DNA of 64,000 nucleotides from Tubiluchus corallicola (lineage: Eukaryota; Priapulida; Priapulimorpha; Priapulimorphida; Tubiluchidae). Made by a program: the position numbers and the translations under genes. The DNA is taken from contig JAQGDQ010000094.1 of assembly GCA_030141605.1 (NCBI GenBank), positions 1 through 64,000 on the forward strand, read 5' to 3'. The notes under the pieces are model-generated. The model was not told the DNA's origin. It searched no databases and worked only from the letters and a program-made list of their open reading frames with translations. Positions 23,111 through 34,529 of the stretch are shown here, in pieces (position 1 is the stretch's first letter; every line of letters begins with the position of its first letter).

Positions 23111-24469
23111 TATCACGAGGCACCAGTAAACTTACAAAAGAGAGACAAGAAAAACAAATTAAGGGCGACACGTCATTGTTACCATCTCTGCTACCATCTT
23201 TCAAAACATTCAGTGACAAATTCGATCAGAAAATGGAGATCGAAGTACGAAGTTTTGAAAAAACAGTGCAATGAACACATTTCTACAGCCTGCCTCTTAT
23301 TACTGTATTCAGAGCTTTCATGGCTTCAGTGGAATGTCTCAGATTTTATAGGTTTTAGCGAGAAAACTTTTAAGTAAGCTGCGGTTATTGCTGCCACAGT
23401 TTCTTGCTCATATTCGAATTCAGAACACAACAATAAGCTTAAAAAGCATCTCATGGAAATGCGTTATTAAACATTTTCAAAGAGAAAAAAGAAATTGATG
23501 AGGATTTTATATTTTTATTACCGTTGTTACAATCTTTTAAAAAAAATTCAATGAAATTTGCAAATTGGAGGCCAAAATGGAATTCTGAATGTGGTTTAAC
23601 GCGTTGGGAACTCGCCGTACAATCAAAACATTCCAAAAACACCCAGTGCAAGTTTCTTCCCTCTGTGGACTGTCGCAACAAGAAATCAGTAATAACTGCA
23701 TTTGGATTATATAAAAAAATTACAAAAGGTATAAATAACATGCGTATATATAATTTGGTTGTTTCATTCCTTATTCTATTTATGATTTTTTGCTCTTTTT
23801 GTACGTAAGAAAAAATGTGACTAACCACAGCTGTCACACGAGTTTAGATTTTGCATAGAGAGAATAGTGAAACGATTGTGCAAACTCACACAGAAAAATG
23901 ATTTAACATCAACATAAACTTAAAGGAATTCATGATGATTTTTCATATACTACCCCATTTTCAAATCCGATAAGAAGTATGCATTTTGACACAATTAATA
24001 CTGCAAAAGCACTAATACTTCTAATACTTAAATAATAGATTAAAATTTAATTAAGGGCGGGCGAACCCAACTATTGATGACATCACAAACTAACAATAGC
24101 GAAAAGCGAAGTACAGTGCTACTGTAAGGTATTCAGTGTGTTGTACTAAAACTAGGTAAGTTTTAAGATAAAAATTCAAATCTCAAATTTACCGCTGTGT
24201 TCACGCATGAGCTGTTGAACGTGTGTAGTTCGTCAGAAACTAACACATCTAAATTGAGAGGTACAGAACCTGTTTTTTGCGTAATGTGTTTTCGAAATGG
24301 AGGCGCTAGTGCCCGTCTAACTAGCGAATGGCGAAAGAACGTCGCCGTGGATTTTTACTGATTTCAATTTCTGCACTAATAAACATGCACAGGTAAAAAA
24401 AATCAGTGCCCGACTTATGGTAAAATATTGCACTGAAGCCAGTTTTTCAGGAACCCCCTTCTACATTGT
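23111..24469. other. Homeobox intron 1, unassigned open frames
   Basis: Plus-strand frames at 23084-23377 and 23524-23808 contain basic, Trp-containing stretches (SIRKWRSKYEVLKKQ; NWRPKWNSECGLTRW). They could come from an old DNA transposon's DNA-binding part, but I recognise no family. Antisense open frames mirror them. Beyond 23840 nothing is recognised. Confidence 0.35.
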
Positions 24470-24660
24470 AATGAATCGCCTCTTACGAAGCCATTGCATA
24501 TTGGCAGCTATAAGTGTGCTGGCATATAACGGTACCGTTGGATTCAGCATTAGTGCGGGCAGGTGCGCTTTCAATCCAAGCATCTGAACCACAAAACACG
24601 CAGTGTGTAGGAGACAAGATGAAATTCTGGCACGTTATTCCTTCAAACTTCTGTTTAGTT
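24470..24660. repeat. Dispersed repeat family, copy A (others at 26215-26375 and 34265-34440)
   Basis: The three copies share 'acgaagccattgcatat', 'agctataagYrtgctggc', a 'ggttcgattcagc'-like phrase and 'ggcaggtgYgttttcaa'. They also share 'catcagcacctg' and an end like 'ttctggcaggttattc'. Copies A and C sit just upstream of plus-strand reverse transcriptase fragments, and copy B just downstream of one, so the repeat may belong to the untranslated part of those elements. Confidence 0.6.
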
Positions 24661-25369
24661 TTGACATTTTTGGAGTCGTATTGTATTAAATTAAAACTTA
24701 CATCATTCCAGACTTGGACCCTGGACGTCTTGGCCACATTCAACTTTTTTATATGTTTTTATATGCAATACAAATGCCAACATTTGTAAACAATAGGTAA
24801 ATCAAGTTCATCATCTAGATCAAAAGAGTTCTGATTCACCATTGACAAAGTGGAGAAAGAAAATAAACTACAAAATAATGAGATCAAAATTGGTGTGAAA
24901 GTGTTTGTTATTGAAGACTGACATTGGTGTTGAAGTGCAGTGTCATTAGTTTGACCAAGCTAACTTGGCCAAGAAAAGTAGTATAACTTCTGTGAAGAAA
25001 AAAAGTTACGGTTGGTACAGTAAGTTTATAAGTACTGTGTGAAGGCAAACACTCTAACACTAATCTTCATGTGGTATAGCATGGCTAGTGCAGTATTAAG
25101 CTAAGTATGATGACAACCTAGGCACTCCATGTTTACAGTACAAAATTAAACCACGAAAAGACGATATGCCGGCAGAACGGCCTCCAAGGTAAATTCCTAC
25201 TGCGTTTCAAGAGACTGTAAAAAAATGAACACGATGGAGAAACTTCACGTCGTATAATTCGAAGAGTTTACTGAATGGGTATCTCAATTCGTATAACTAC
25301 GAAAAAATGACACTGATAAGAAAAAATGACAACGAAAAAAGTTATCTAAGTTATCTAAAGAAGTTATCT

Positions 25370-26210
25370 AAATTTCTTTGAACACGATGATAAACTAATT
25401 ATCGACAAAAACGAAATTGCTAATCAGTTTAATAATTTTTTGTAAATGTTGGACCTAAATTGGCTGAGAATATTCTAAAACTGAAAAAATATTTGCATTT
25501 TAATAGGCGGTTTTTGACGAGTAAGAAGTAATTAAGGACTTTAAACGTTTTATAGATAAAAAGTCAATTGATGTAAACGACATTGATATGTCAGTTATAA
25601 AAAATGTAATCAATTGCATTGTGAAACCACACACTCACATTTATAACCGGTCATTTTGCACTAGTACTTTTTCAGAAAAGATGTAATCGGTGAAAGAAAT
25701 ACCTGCCCACAAAGCAGATTACAAGATTGTTTTCACAAATTATCGATCAGTAGCTTTACAGCCGCAGTTTTCAAAAAATTTAGAAAAACTGTATGCATTG
25801 CGTTTAGATGAGTTTATTGACAAATGCAATATATCTAGTAGGTTCCAATATAGTTTTAGATCCACTGCGCTAGTTTTGCCTGACTTTTGAAAAGAAATTC
25901 CTACAGTTAATGACAAAAAAATATATAGTTGGTGTGCTTATAGTCTCGAAGAAATTGATACGATGGATCAGCCGCTACTTAATTGGAAATGAATTGCGAA
26001 TATATGGAACACAGTTGTGTAACGAGCTGCTTACTAAAAAGAATACAGTACTTTAAAATAGGTAGTAAATTGTAGGTAGTAAACTATAATGAAACCCCAT
26101 CATTACTGAAAACATTTGGAGATGTCGCTAATTGTGACGCATACTTTATATATTTGGTATGGGGACAAACCATTTACTATAGAAGGTAACGAACAGGATT
26201 TCTCGGATGT
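25370..26210 (+). mobile_element. Degenerate non-LTR retrotransposon, reverse transcriptase
   Basis: The segment opens with NEIANQFNNFFVNVGPKLAE (about 25400-25460), the block that precedes the polymerase in many LINEs. It continues with 'TNYRSVALQPQFSKNLEKLY' (25735-25795), 'NISSRFQYSFRSTAL', then 'TMDQPLLNWK' where the K-A-F-D-T-x-D-H block would be. Stops and frame shifts are frequent. It lies in the homeobox intron, opposite to the gene. Confidence 0.75.
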
Positions 26211-26214
26211 CTTT

Positions 26215-26375
26215 ACATACCACTATCTATAAGTATGCTGGCGTGTAATTCCGTTCGATTCAGCACATAGAATGGTCATTGGCTGGTGTGTTTTGCAGCA
26301 TCAGCACCTGTTCCGTAATCATAGTCAGCACGAAGAACGAGAAACAGGTTTTCTGGTAATTTAATTTTACTTTTT
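26215..26375. repeat. Dispersed repeat family, copy B
   Basis: It shares 'ataagtatgctggcgtgtaa', 'gttcgattcagca' and 'catcagcacctgttc' with 24470-24660 and 34265-34440. It follows the reverse transcriptase fragment at 25370-26210. Confidence 0.55.
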
Positions 26376-26479
26376 GGTTTTCCTAGATTCATTTCTAAAG
26401 CCATTTTCACAACACTAGATTCTAGCATTCAGTTTGTGATACCAGCAGCACTTTGGATTTAAACCTGGGCCCGGATTCA

Positions 26480-26670
26480 CGTTTGTTTGTTTGTTTACTT
26501 AATATGTAATCATTATTAAAAATATAAAGAGTATAAAAATATAAAAATATGTAATTTTTTTACAAGAAAATATAAAATATGAAGGCAGGATAACATGTAT
26601 ATACAGTGCAGATATAAATTTTACAGATAAATGGACTAGTTAAAGGATTATGGATAAAAGAACAAAATTG
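26480..26670 (-). mobile_element. LINE 3' end, same family as 36820-37000
   Basis: From a 'tttgtttgtttgtttactta' tract onward the segment parallels 36830-36990: 'tataaaatatgaaRgcagga', 'cagataaaWggRctagttaa' and 'gattRYggataaaag' are shared in order. At 36.8 kb this sequence is the 3' end of a minus-strand LINE, so this is a truncated copy in the same orientation. Confidence 0.65.
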
Positions 26671-27229
26671 TAATTGACAGTTGAGTGACTTATCTTCAGT
26701 AATACCTAACAATTTTTTTCAGTTTTGAGTCACTCTCTGTTTTTTTGTCTATTTTTAGCACTTTCAGACTTAGTTTGATATAAACAACGGGGTGAATCAG
26801 GACAGCATGCTATGCACGTATAAACGACCGCCTGTTGCGGTACAATACAATAAAACAACACAAGAACAACACAATACAATGAGCAAATTTTGGGAGCTAC
26901 AGCCCATCCTAAAATGTTGGGTTTAGTTCTAAGACATGAGGTCAATTGGACAGAATGGCGAATTTTGGTGTTTGATTGGTATGGAACAGATTGTGCTATC
27001 TATGAGCAAATGCTGTCTAACCAAGCTTTGTAAATTCATCCTAGATATCAAAGTAACTGATTTTAAAACGGGTTTTAGTTTTTTCGAAACGTAAGTTGTG
27101 TCCGTTTTCAACTCATATAATGCAAAATAGGTACAAGGACTAAAAGTAAGGCGTCTATATTCACCCCAAAATGCGGGGCTAATACGGACACTAGCTCTTG
27201 GGGTAATAACCCAAACTGTCGCAAGTTTT

Positions 27230-28262
27230 TACTGTAACATACGGTGTTTGGCAGGTTGGCGTTTTGTCTCCCTACCTTTTTAATGTGTATGTAGACGACC
27301 TTAGTTCTAAGCGGACGCATTTCGGTCTTGGTTGTGAGATTGGTAATTTCAGTAAAAACATTTATTTTATGCCGATGACATTGTACATCTTGCACCATGT
27401 GGTGCTGCTCTGTAATGACTAATTGACTGTGCGAATTTTGCTAATTCTCATGGCATTGTATTTAGTACAACAAAGACCAAATACATCAAATGCTTATAAA
27501 ATATGGTAAATTCTGCAAACCCTACATTCGGCCCATAATTTGGCTTATTGGTTCTTCTCTTAAATATTGTAATTCTTGTGATTATTTAGGTTATGTATTC
27601 ACTAGTGATCTACGTGATGATGAGGCTGTGAAAGCGCAGTTAAAATGTCTTAGAGCAAATACTTTTCTGGTTAAGTTCTCTAAATGTTGTGCAAATACTA
27701 AAATAATGATGTTTAAATAGTATACATGTCAATTTTGAGCATGTGCCATATGGTGCAATTTTTTCCAATGCAACTGCACAATTTTAATAGTGGCTCACAA
27801 TAACGCATTTAATTCGTGGGCTCTTCAATATTTTGAAAGCTGTAGTATAAGTGAAAAAATGTAAATTTTGATGTTCCTAACTGTGATGTTATTACACGAA
27901 AAATAACAGGATCCTTTATAAATGGATTGGCAGAACTACCTAATGATATAATTGATAAATCATAATACAGTTATATGGACGAATTGGTGCAAACTATGTT
28001 TTACACTATAAGATCAACATCTTTTATCATTTTAAAGGCAACTTTTATTGGGTTTAATGCTTCTGGGTCTTGTATTTTTAATGATCTGTCTTGTGTATTT
28101 ATGTTTTGTGTCTCTGTGCGTATGTATGTATATATGTAAATATTTTAGTAGTTTCTATCGCAATTTTATAGTATAGGTCGCTGTTTTTTAATTTTTGTAC
28201 AATGCTATGTACTTCTAAATGTAAGAGATAAATTTAAAATATATAAAATAAAATAAAAAACA
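27230..28262 (+). mobile_element. Truncated LINE with reverse transcriptase YADD box and A-rich tail
   Basis: 'FYADDIVHLAP' (about 27362-27395) is the catalytic box. 'CDYLGYVFTSDLRDDEAVKA' and 'LVKFSKCCANTKIMMFK' (27565-27720) form the downstream block of a CR1-like protein. After frame breaks, 'RKITGSFINGLAELPNDIID' follows near 27900-27960. The element ends in an 'aaaatataaaataaaataaa' tract at 28235-28262. It lies in homeobox intron 1, 470 bases from exon 1. Confidence 0.72.
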
Positions 28263-28734
28263 ATGTACGATTTTTTGCCATAAGAACAATACCTTTAAAA
28301 GATAGACTGTGTATTTGGCCATATAGCTACCAAACACGATTTGGAATCAAAACTAACAAAAAGTTACGCCAATTTGAATGTAAAAATTGTCTCCCTTCAC
28401 CCCGTTTAATTGTATTTAACTTTTAATATCCAAAAAGCTTTTCGGTCATAACTCAAAAACCATTAACACTATAAACAAGTAACTTTCGCGCCCAAAAGTC
28501 AATGTATTGTCATGACAAGTGCGAAATTTCAACTTTGTAACGCAATAGACTTATTTCTTTTAGTATTAATATTCCGAGGATTCTTGAGGAAATTTTAACT
28601 GCAGAGACTTCGTGACGTGTTTACCTTACAAGCAAACTATCATGAATCTGGCTTTTCTTTATGTATTTTGTATATCTTTTGTATTTAAAAAAATTAAATT
28701 AAACGTAATCGAAATCGACGTCCTTTTTACTTAC

Positions 28735-28830
28735 CTGCCTCTTATGTTCAAAAAAATAATTATCGATGATTACTCTATGATCAGGAAGTTGTCTTTCAGC
28801 AGCAAGAAGAGTTTCTGACTGGTGCATCAT
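28735..28830 (-). CDS. PRD-class homeobox gene, exon 1 (N-terminus)
   Basis: Starting at the ATG whose complement is 28828-28830, 32 codons run MMHQSETLLAAERQLPDHRV, then IIDNYFFEHKRQ, to a strong donor (cag|gtaagt) at 28735. The phase is 0, and the basic end KRQ joins exon 2's RRNRTTF exactly as in paired-class proteins, supplying homeodomain residue 1 (Q). The 9.7 kb intron that follows is full of LINE fragments. The 'cgcag' just before the ATG could itself be an acceptor, so a 5' untranslated exon further out is possible. The assignment is inferred from frame, donor and sequence fit. Confidence 0.68.
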
Positions 28831-29289
28831 CTGCGGTTTCTTACCTATCTAGTATAGATATTGATTAAAATTAGTTACATAACCAAATTTCACTGCAACA
28901 ATTGTAGCATGGTAACAACAAATCTAACAAAAAATTAATTTAACTAATAAGCTAGCTAAAATGACAGTACAATAAGATCAAATAATTTTCATCTTGCACC
29001 ACGTTATAGCTGAAAACCGCGTACATTTGCAGGTAGAAAATGCACCTGTTTAAAGATGGTAACGAAACTTTTAGATAACAGTACATGCGCATAGGTGACT
29101 AACGGCGTCTCTCAGTTTGGCTGAAGCCAGAAGCACCACTTAGATTAATTAAGCCTGGCGAAGTGAAAATATATTAGCGATTCGCTAGATAAGATAGGAG
29201 CTTTTAATTTGTACAATTAGCAAATAGCTAAACTAAAAATAGTAATGCATTACTTTCCGTAGCTAATAAAGAAAATAAAACACGAATGG

Positions 29290-29910
29290 AAAAATAATTC
29301 TAGGTTCAAATTATGGAACACTCAAAATTTTTCAGTAACTTTTTTTCAGTTAATTATCTGTTAGGTTAATTGCTGTGAGTGTGCTGTTTTTCTTTAGTGT
29401 TTTGGAGATCCTACAGAACGGTGCATATGGTTGAGTCAACTACTCCCTCTGTTGAATATATTTAAAAGTGTTTAGAAACATCTCCCTAGCTATGGATAGG
29501 TGGCTCTGATTAATTGTGTTTCACCGGGATGGAAATTCAGACCAGTTCTGTTAGGTAGATCTAATAGTTCAAATGGTAGCATGACAGTCTGGGTTCGAAT
29601 CCTGGTTGGTCAACAATTTTTCAGTGCCCCGTTCTTCAATTAACTTGCCATTAGGCTAACGGCTGAAAATATAATGCTTGTCTTAATGGATACACTATAG
29701 AAAGAGGCTGAGACTCTTTCTATAAGATACTCTCGTTGGTGTAGTGTGTGTGCGTGAGCGCGCGCGTGTGTGTGCATGTGTGTGCGCGCGTGTGTGTGCA
29801 CACGTGCACATGTGTGTGGCTTGGGCTAACTGGTAAAGCAGACAAGTTCTAGGCTCGAATCTTGTTTGGTCCAAAATTTTTTAGTGTCTCTTTCTTCAAT
29901 TAATTCTCTT
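29290..29910 (+). mobile_element. Cluster of tRNA-derived SINE copies
   Basis: Two segments have RNA polymerase III box B-like sequences, 'gggttcgaatcctggttggt' (29589-29610) and 'aggctcgaatcttgtttggt' (29851-29870). Each is preceded by an A-box-like stretch (tagttcaaatggtagca; ggcttgggctaactggtaaa). After each comes the same body: 'aatttttcagtg' then 'tcttcaattaaYt'. A third copy of that body lies at 29320-29380 without a tRNA head. The A-to-B spacing is too short for a working tRNA gene. A (TG)n/(CG)n tract at 29740-29822 separates the last two copies. Confidence 0.7.
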
Positions 29911-30749
29911 GTCGTTGAACCTCTTAAGCAATTTTGTTTTACTCGTTTCTCTACTCTCCAGCTAAACAATTCCTCGTTTTCTGCTTTAGCACTACCCTTT
30001 TCGGTAGATTTTCTAAATGTTCGAAAATTAACTGATTTCTTATACGATTTATTCTTAGTCCCTAGTGTCATTTTTATTTTCTCGAACAGTCTGTTCAGTC
30101 AGCAGTAATTAATGGCATCCACTTTGCTTATAAGTAAGATGATCTGCGTTGTTTACGAAAAACAGCATTAAGTTAATGAAACCGCTTTATAGCTATTACA
30201 CGGTGTTATATCGGTCAGACGATGAATGTTTAAGTGCAACAACACACAAGTAAAAGATAATTAGTAGCAGCTTCACGTAATTGTCCATTAACAAAACAAA
30301 GTCGTTTTTAGTTGTCTTCTGTTGTCGTCGTCACTATCGCAGCTGTTGTTGTGTAGTTTTGCAGACATCATCTGCTTCCTCAATTGGACTAATGTGATAA
30401 TATTCTAAGCTTTAAGATAAAGTTGAAATTTGAAAAGTTTCTACAACCTCTGCAGTTTACACGAGTAATATTGCAATGATTGCGATTTTGTCATTTTTAT
30501 ATATGTATATAATATACTATACAAGTAAATCGTATACAAATAAATATATATGCAAATTCTTAATTTACCAATATATTAAAATTGCGAGTCTCAGACACAT
30601 GACATGTTAAAATAACACCACTGGTTAACATAAGACAGTGTAAAGTAATCCAATTGCTAAACTAACAGTAGGACAGATAACTGAACAATTGTGCAAAAAT
30701 GATAAAAGCATGAAATTTCCCACAGTATAACTGCAAACCAAATTGTATC

Positions 30750-31000
30750 ATTTTCAGATAGGGAACAACCTTGGGGGATGCTTCTGGTGACCTTGAGTGA
30801 TCTTCGACTTCAAGGTCACGGTCACTCATCTTACTAGGGGAGAGAGCACCTCTCTCATAACCGTTATCATTTATATTATCCTAGAAACATAATGAAAACC
30901 ACATAAACATCTTTAATTATAGTTTTCAAGATGACATTTTCTCAGGATCAAGGTCAAAGTCAAGGTCATCTTGATAATACCATTTTGTATTGTTGATAAG
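30750..31000. repeat. Segment with clustered AAGGTCA half-sites
   Basis: 'gaccttgagtgatc', 'ttcaaggtcacggtcac' and 'atcaaggtcaaagtcaagg' then 'tcatc' lie within 200 bases. These match nuclear-receptor half-sites (AGGTCA, TCAAGGTCA). The pattern could equally be a repeat unit, as AGGTCA-like phrases also occur in the 49 kb array. No gene starts here. Confidence 0.35.
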
Positions 31001-32597
31001 CTTGCCGTTTTAGCAAAGAAACGTATTTGCATTATCATATTACTTTATCTGGTATTATTTTATGTAATAAAACACAAGTAACACAACATTCTTTTGGGAT
31101 CCCATCGTGAAATTGCAGCAAAGAATCGAAAATTCTAAGAGTTAATAGAGATGACAAACTAGCTTTTACGTAGCCTTACTCTCAGTTTCTGTAGAAAATC
31201 ATCTAAACAAATTTAAACACCCAGTAGTACTTAGATTTGTTCCTTAATGGAATCACTTTAGTGAAGTAAAATTTGAAGCAATGGTCACGTCAGAACGCTG
31301 CTAATAGCTAACGTCTTACCAGCTGAAGGTGGACCAATGCCCAAAACAAAGTTCGAAATTGGCATGTTCTCTCTGTAAAAACAACGAATTTTTTGAAATG
31401 TTTTACAAGTTTTGAAGTTCTGTAATTTCATTAAATTGGAAGTGAAATTATAAAACAATTACATCCAGGTGTTTATTTAAAAGGTTTAATAATTGTTTTA
31501 CGATCAAAGTTTAACTTAAAGAAAAGTGGTAAAAAAGGTTTTGTAACACCTAAAAATATTTCTCCTAACGTTGTATGAAAATTTCAAAAACACATTTCTT
31601 TTAAGGAAAGCCTACAACCAGATTACTTATTTCGCGTTATGATTTGCTCTAAGAAAATGGGTTACACGCACTATAATCATGAGTCATAACAAATGAAAGA
31701 TGTAATATGTATTGAATCACACACAATAAATAAATTATCCCTTTGTCTGACGGCGACGTATCTGGTATTACACAACGTATTAATAAATAAGTGTCACTGT
31801 CTATGAGAATGTCTAACCAGCAAACATATTGTATCATTGCGAGAAGTCTTACAGCTAAGACACAATCGCATTGACCTGAGCCAAGCCTTTCTTTTAAGAG
31901 TGTAATTTTAACGGTCAGGAGCTAGGTCTTATATACACCGTGAAACTCACGTCGGCCATCCAAAAGGCATCAACAGTCATTATCACTTAAAAAATACCAA
32001 CAAGCAAATAACTTTTATTGTACTATTTCTTATTTTAATGTAGGAACGTTTAATTTAGTCTAAATCAGGTGACTTCGTGGCCACCCATAATTAAGTATTT
32101 TATTCGAATGACGAAAATGACGTATTCTATTCATCGTAAGCGTATTTTATATCAAATTTTTGTTATTTATTTATTATTGTTTAACGTATTTATTTTTATG
32201 CTTTATCTTTACTTATATTTACCAATATAAACAGAGTATTGTATGTATGGATTTTTTATTGCAAGCAAACTTAACATTAGATAGACAGATAAAATCTTTA
32301 TTTGTCAATTAAAAAACTTATGTATACAAAGTAAACAATACATTGCACATGAGAAATGTATACTGCGTTCCGGAGCAGCATACCATTCAATCAAATTTAG
32401 TGTATGGAACTAACTGAATATTGGCATATCATCTACAACTAATAAAATGGAAAAAGAACTGCAATTTTATAAAATTACGGATAACAAATGTAACTAATAA
32501 AACTTCGAAACGTAGGTTATTTAATATTCACAAAATTTACATATTTACAAAAATTAAGAGAATACTAAGGTATCCCTTAAATTAAACTAAATTAAAC
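31001..32597. other. Intergenic AT-rich sequence, no gene
   Basis: Nothing is convincing apart from a segment near 32285-32420 that, on the minus strand, ends like a retroelement 3' region ('caaataaagattttatctgt'). Confidence 0.4.
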
Positions 32598-32663
32598 AAT
32601 AGCAGCAGCAACGGGAGCAAGAGCAACAGAAACAACAGCAACAGCAACAGCATCAACAACAGC

Positions 32664-32713
<50 letters not shown>
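32598..32713. repeat. (CAG/CAA)n microsatellite
   Basis: About 115 bases of AGC/AAC trinucleotides ending in a pure CAA run. The minus-strand open frame across it (a poly-valine stretch) is a repeat translation. Confidence 0.95.
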
Positions 32714-33479
32714 CTTTTCCCGTTCTACGTGACTTCATAGTCGCAAACTCAAAATAAATGATAGCCGTTTTGTCCTTTATGAAAAATATCTTGAAGATTT
32801 TTTTGAAAGATTTTGCAGTAGGATACGTTGAAAGAACATCTTTCACGGATCTCAATCTATATCTGTTCTATGCGACTGCTTGCATCATTTGATTGGTTGG
32901 GATTGACAGGTAGACTTTTGAAAGAGTTATTTAATATCAAGGCAGATTAATCAGTTGTTCATACAATGGCGGCAAAAAAGTTTATAGAAACATGTCGTGT
33001 TAATTATTAGCTTTTACAAAAGGCGCAAACTTGATGGAATGAGTTAATGATAGAGCAATTCTAAAACGAAAGTTGTTAGCCCAGGTGCAATAATTATTCC
33101 AAAAAGCATGATTAAAAATATAGAGTGGAGTGTAAAGATTGATTGAGAGAGGCAAGACAATTTTTGATTGGTTTGTCCGTCAATTGATTTGGTCGGTTAA
33201 TCAGTTGGTCGGTAAGTTAGTTCGTTAGCTGCAGGACTGTGTTTCAGTTAATCTCTGTTTTATGGATCAGAGTATCTTGATTTTGAGCAATTGTTAAAAG
33301 CACGGTATGATAAAAAACCAAAGTAATCTAAAATAAAATGCATGAAAGAGCCAGTCTCTAGGAATTAACATGCTTTTTTAAGGCAGACAACCGTTTCGAC
33401 AGTATTAGTTTAGCTAGTCAGTGATTAGTAATGTCATGATTGTACTGATTATTAGTTTTCACTTAATTTATAGCATTGA

Positions 33480-33625
33480 AAATGACAGATGCTGTTGAAA
33501 CAATCGTCTGCGCTAATAAACAACATGTTAAAGAAAAACAATTTCACACAAAATCATCTTGACAGTTGAACAAATGACAGTCGCTCAAAAATGATCTTAG
33601 AATCGCGAGGGTCGCAGAAAGGTTG
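33480..33625. repeat. Dispersed repeat related to 7100-7215
   Basis: The shared phrases, in order, are 'gttgaaacaatcgtctgcgc' (33491) against 'aaatcgaaacgatcgtctgcgc' (7110), 'taataaac' and 'cgagggtcKcgca'. This is a short diverged pair 26 kb apart. Confidence 0.4.
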
Positions 33626-33814
33626 AGTTGCAAGTGGGAGAAATGTAAAAGTTTGTTTCGAAAATCTCTCTGTCTAGTGCAGTAACGTCAGAAGTCTTGG
33701 CTATAAACTGCACAAATTGCAAGTTCCCTTTGGTATTAAATGACTATGATATTCTACCATTCAGCGAAATATGGTTAACAGAGGATTTTACCTCATACAT
33801 GATCCGCTGAGGCT

Positions 33815-33965
33815 TCCGTGTACAATGTCTTCAGACGGAGACAGTAGAAGGGGAGGCAAGCTTTTCTTGTGAAGTCGGACTTACCTGTATTTACCCTGTT
33901 TGTAAGACAGAGACAGTAGAGGGGAGGTATAGCCTTCCTTGTGAAGCCGGACTTATCACGATAAA
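33815..33965. repeat. Tandem duplication of about 75 bp
   Basis: 'gagacagtagaaggggaggc…cttgtgaagtcggacttacc' (33838-33890) is followed by 'gagacagtagaggggaggta…cttgtgaagccggacttatc' (33909-33958). The minus-strand open frame at 33793-34002 simply spans the two units. Confidence 0.7.
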
Positions 33966-34264
33966 AAGCGCCTTTCGTTTTGAAACAGAAAATCTTCAGC
34001 ACAGGCCCAACAAGCTTATTACAAAGAAAATCAGCGATTTATTAGAGCTACCAAAAATTTAAAACGAAACTGAAAATTTTGTACAATTGAGATAATAACA
34101 AGTGTTTTAATTACGTATGAAAATTAAGACACAATGACAATGGGATGTTGCCTAAATTACGCGATGAAAATGACGTGTTAGTTACAGATAAATTAATGTC
34201 GCCAAGACTAATATATAATTACGACGGCGAAGTGCCATTTAATTTCACCCCAACCCCACACCGT

Positions 34265-34440
34265 GGTGGTTCGATCCATTACGAAGCCATTGCATATCAG
34301 CGTTGCATAGCAGCTATAAGCAGCTGATATGGAATGACCGCGGCGGTTCGACTGGCTGACCGACAGGTGTGTTTAACATCTCAGCACCTGTTCTGTAGAA
34401 CTAGCATGGAACACAGAGGATTCTGGCAGGTTATTCTATA
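34265..34440. repeat. Dispersed repeat family, copy C
   Basis: The third copy of the family at 24470-24660 and 26215-26375. It starts 'cattacgaagccattgcata' and ends 'ttctggcaggttattct', and lies just upstream of the reverse transcriptase fragment at 34530. Confidence 0.6.
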
Positions 34441-34529
34441 AAAATAATCTGCTTCTCTAATGTTGTTCTATAATTTGAAATGAACTACAGTGAATCAGCA
34501 ACATCAACTCATCATTACAATATTAATTC

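Noticed and set aside
29560-29870. Possible tRNA genes
   Set aside because: Box A and box B are too close, no cloverleaf forms, and both are followed by a shared SINE body.
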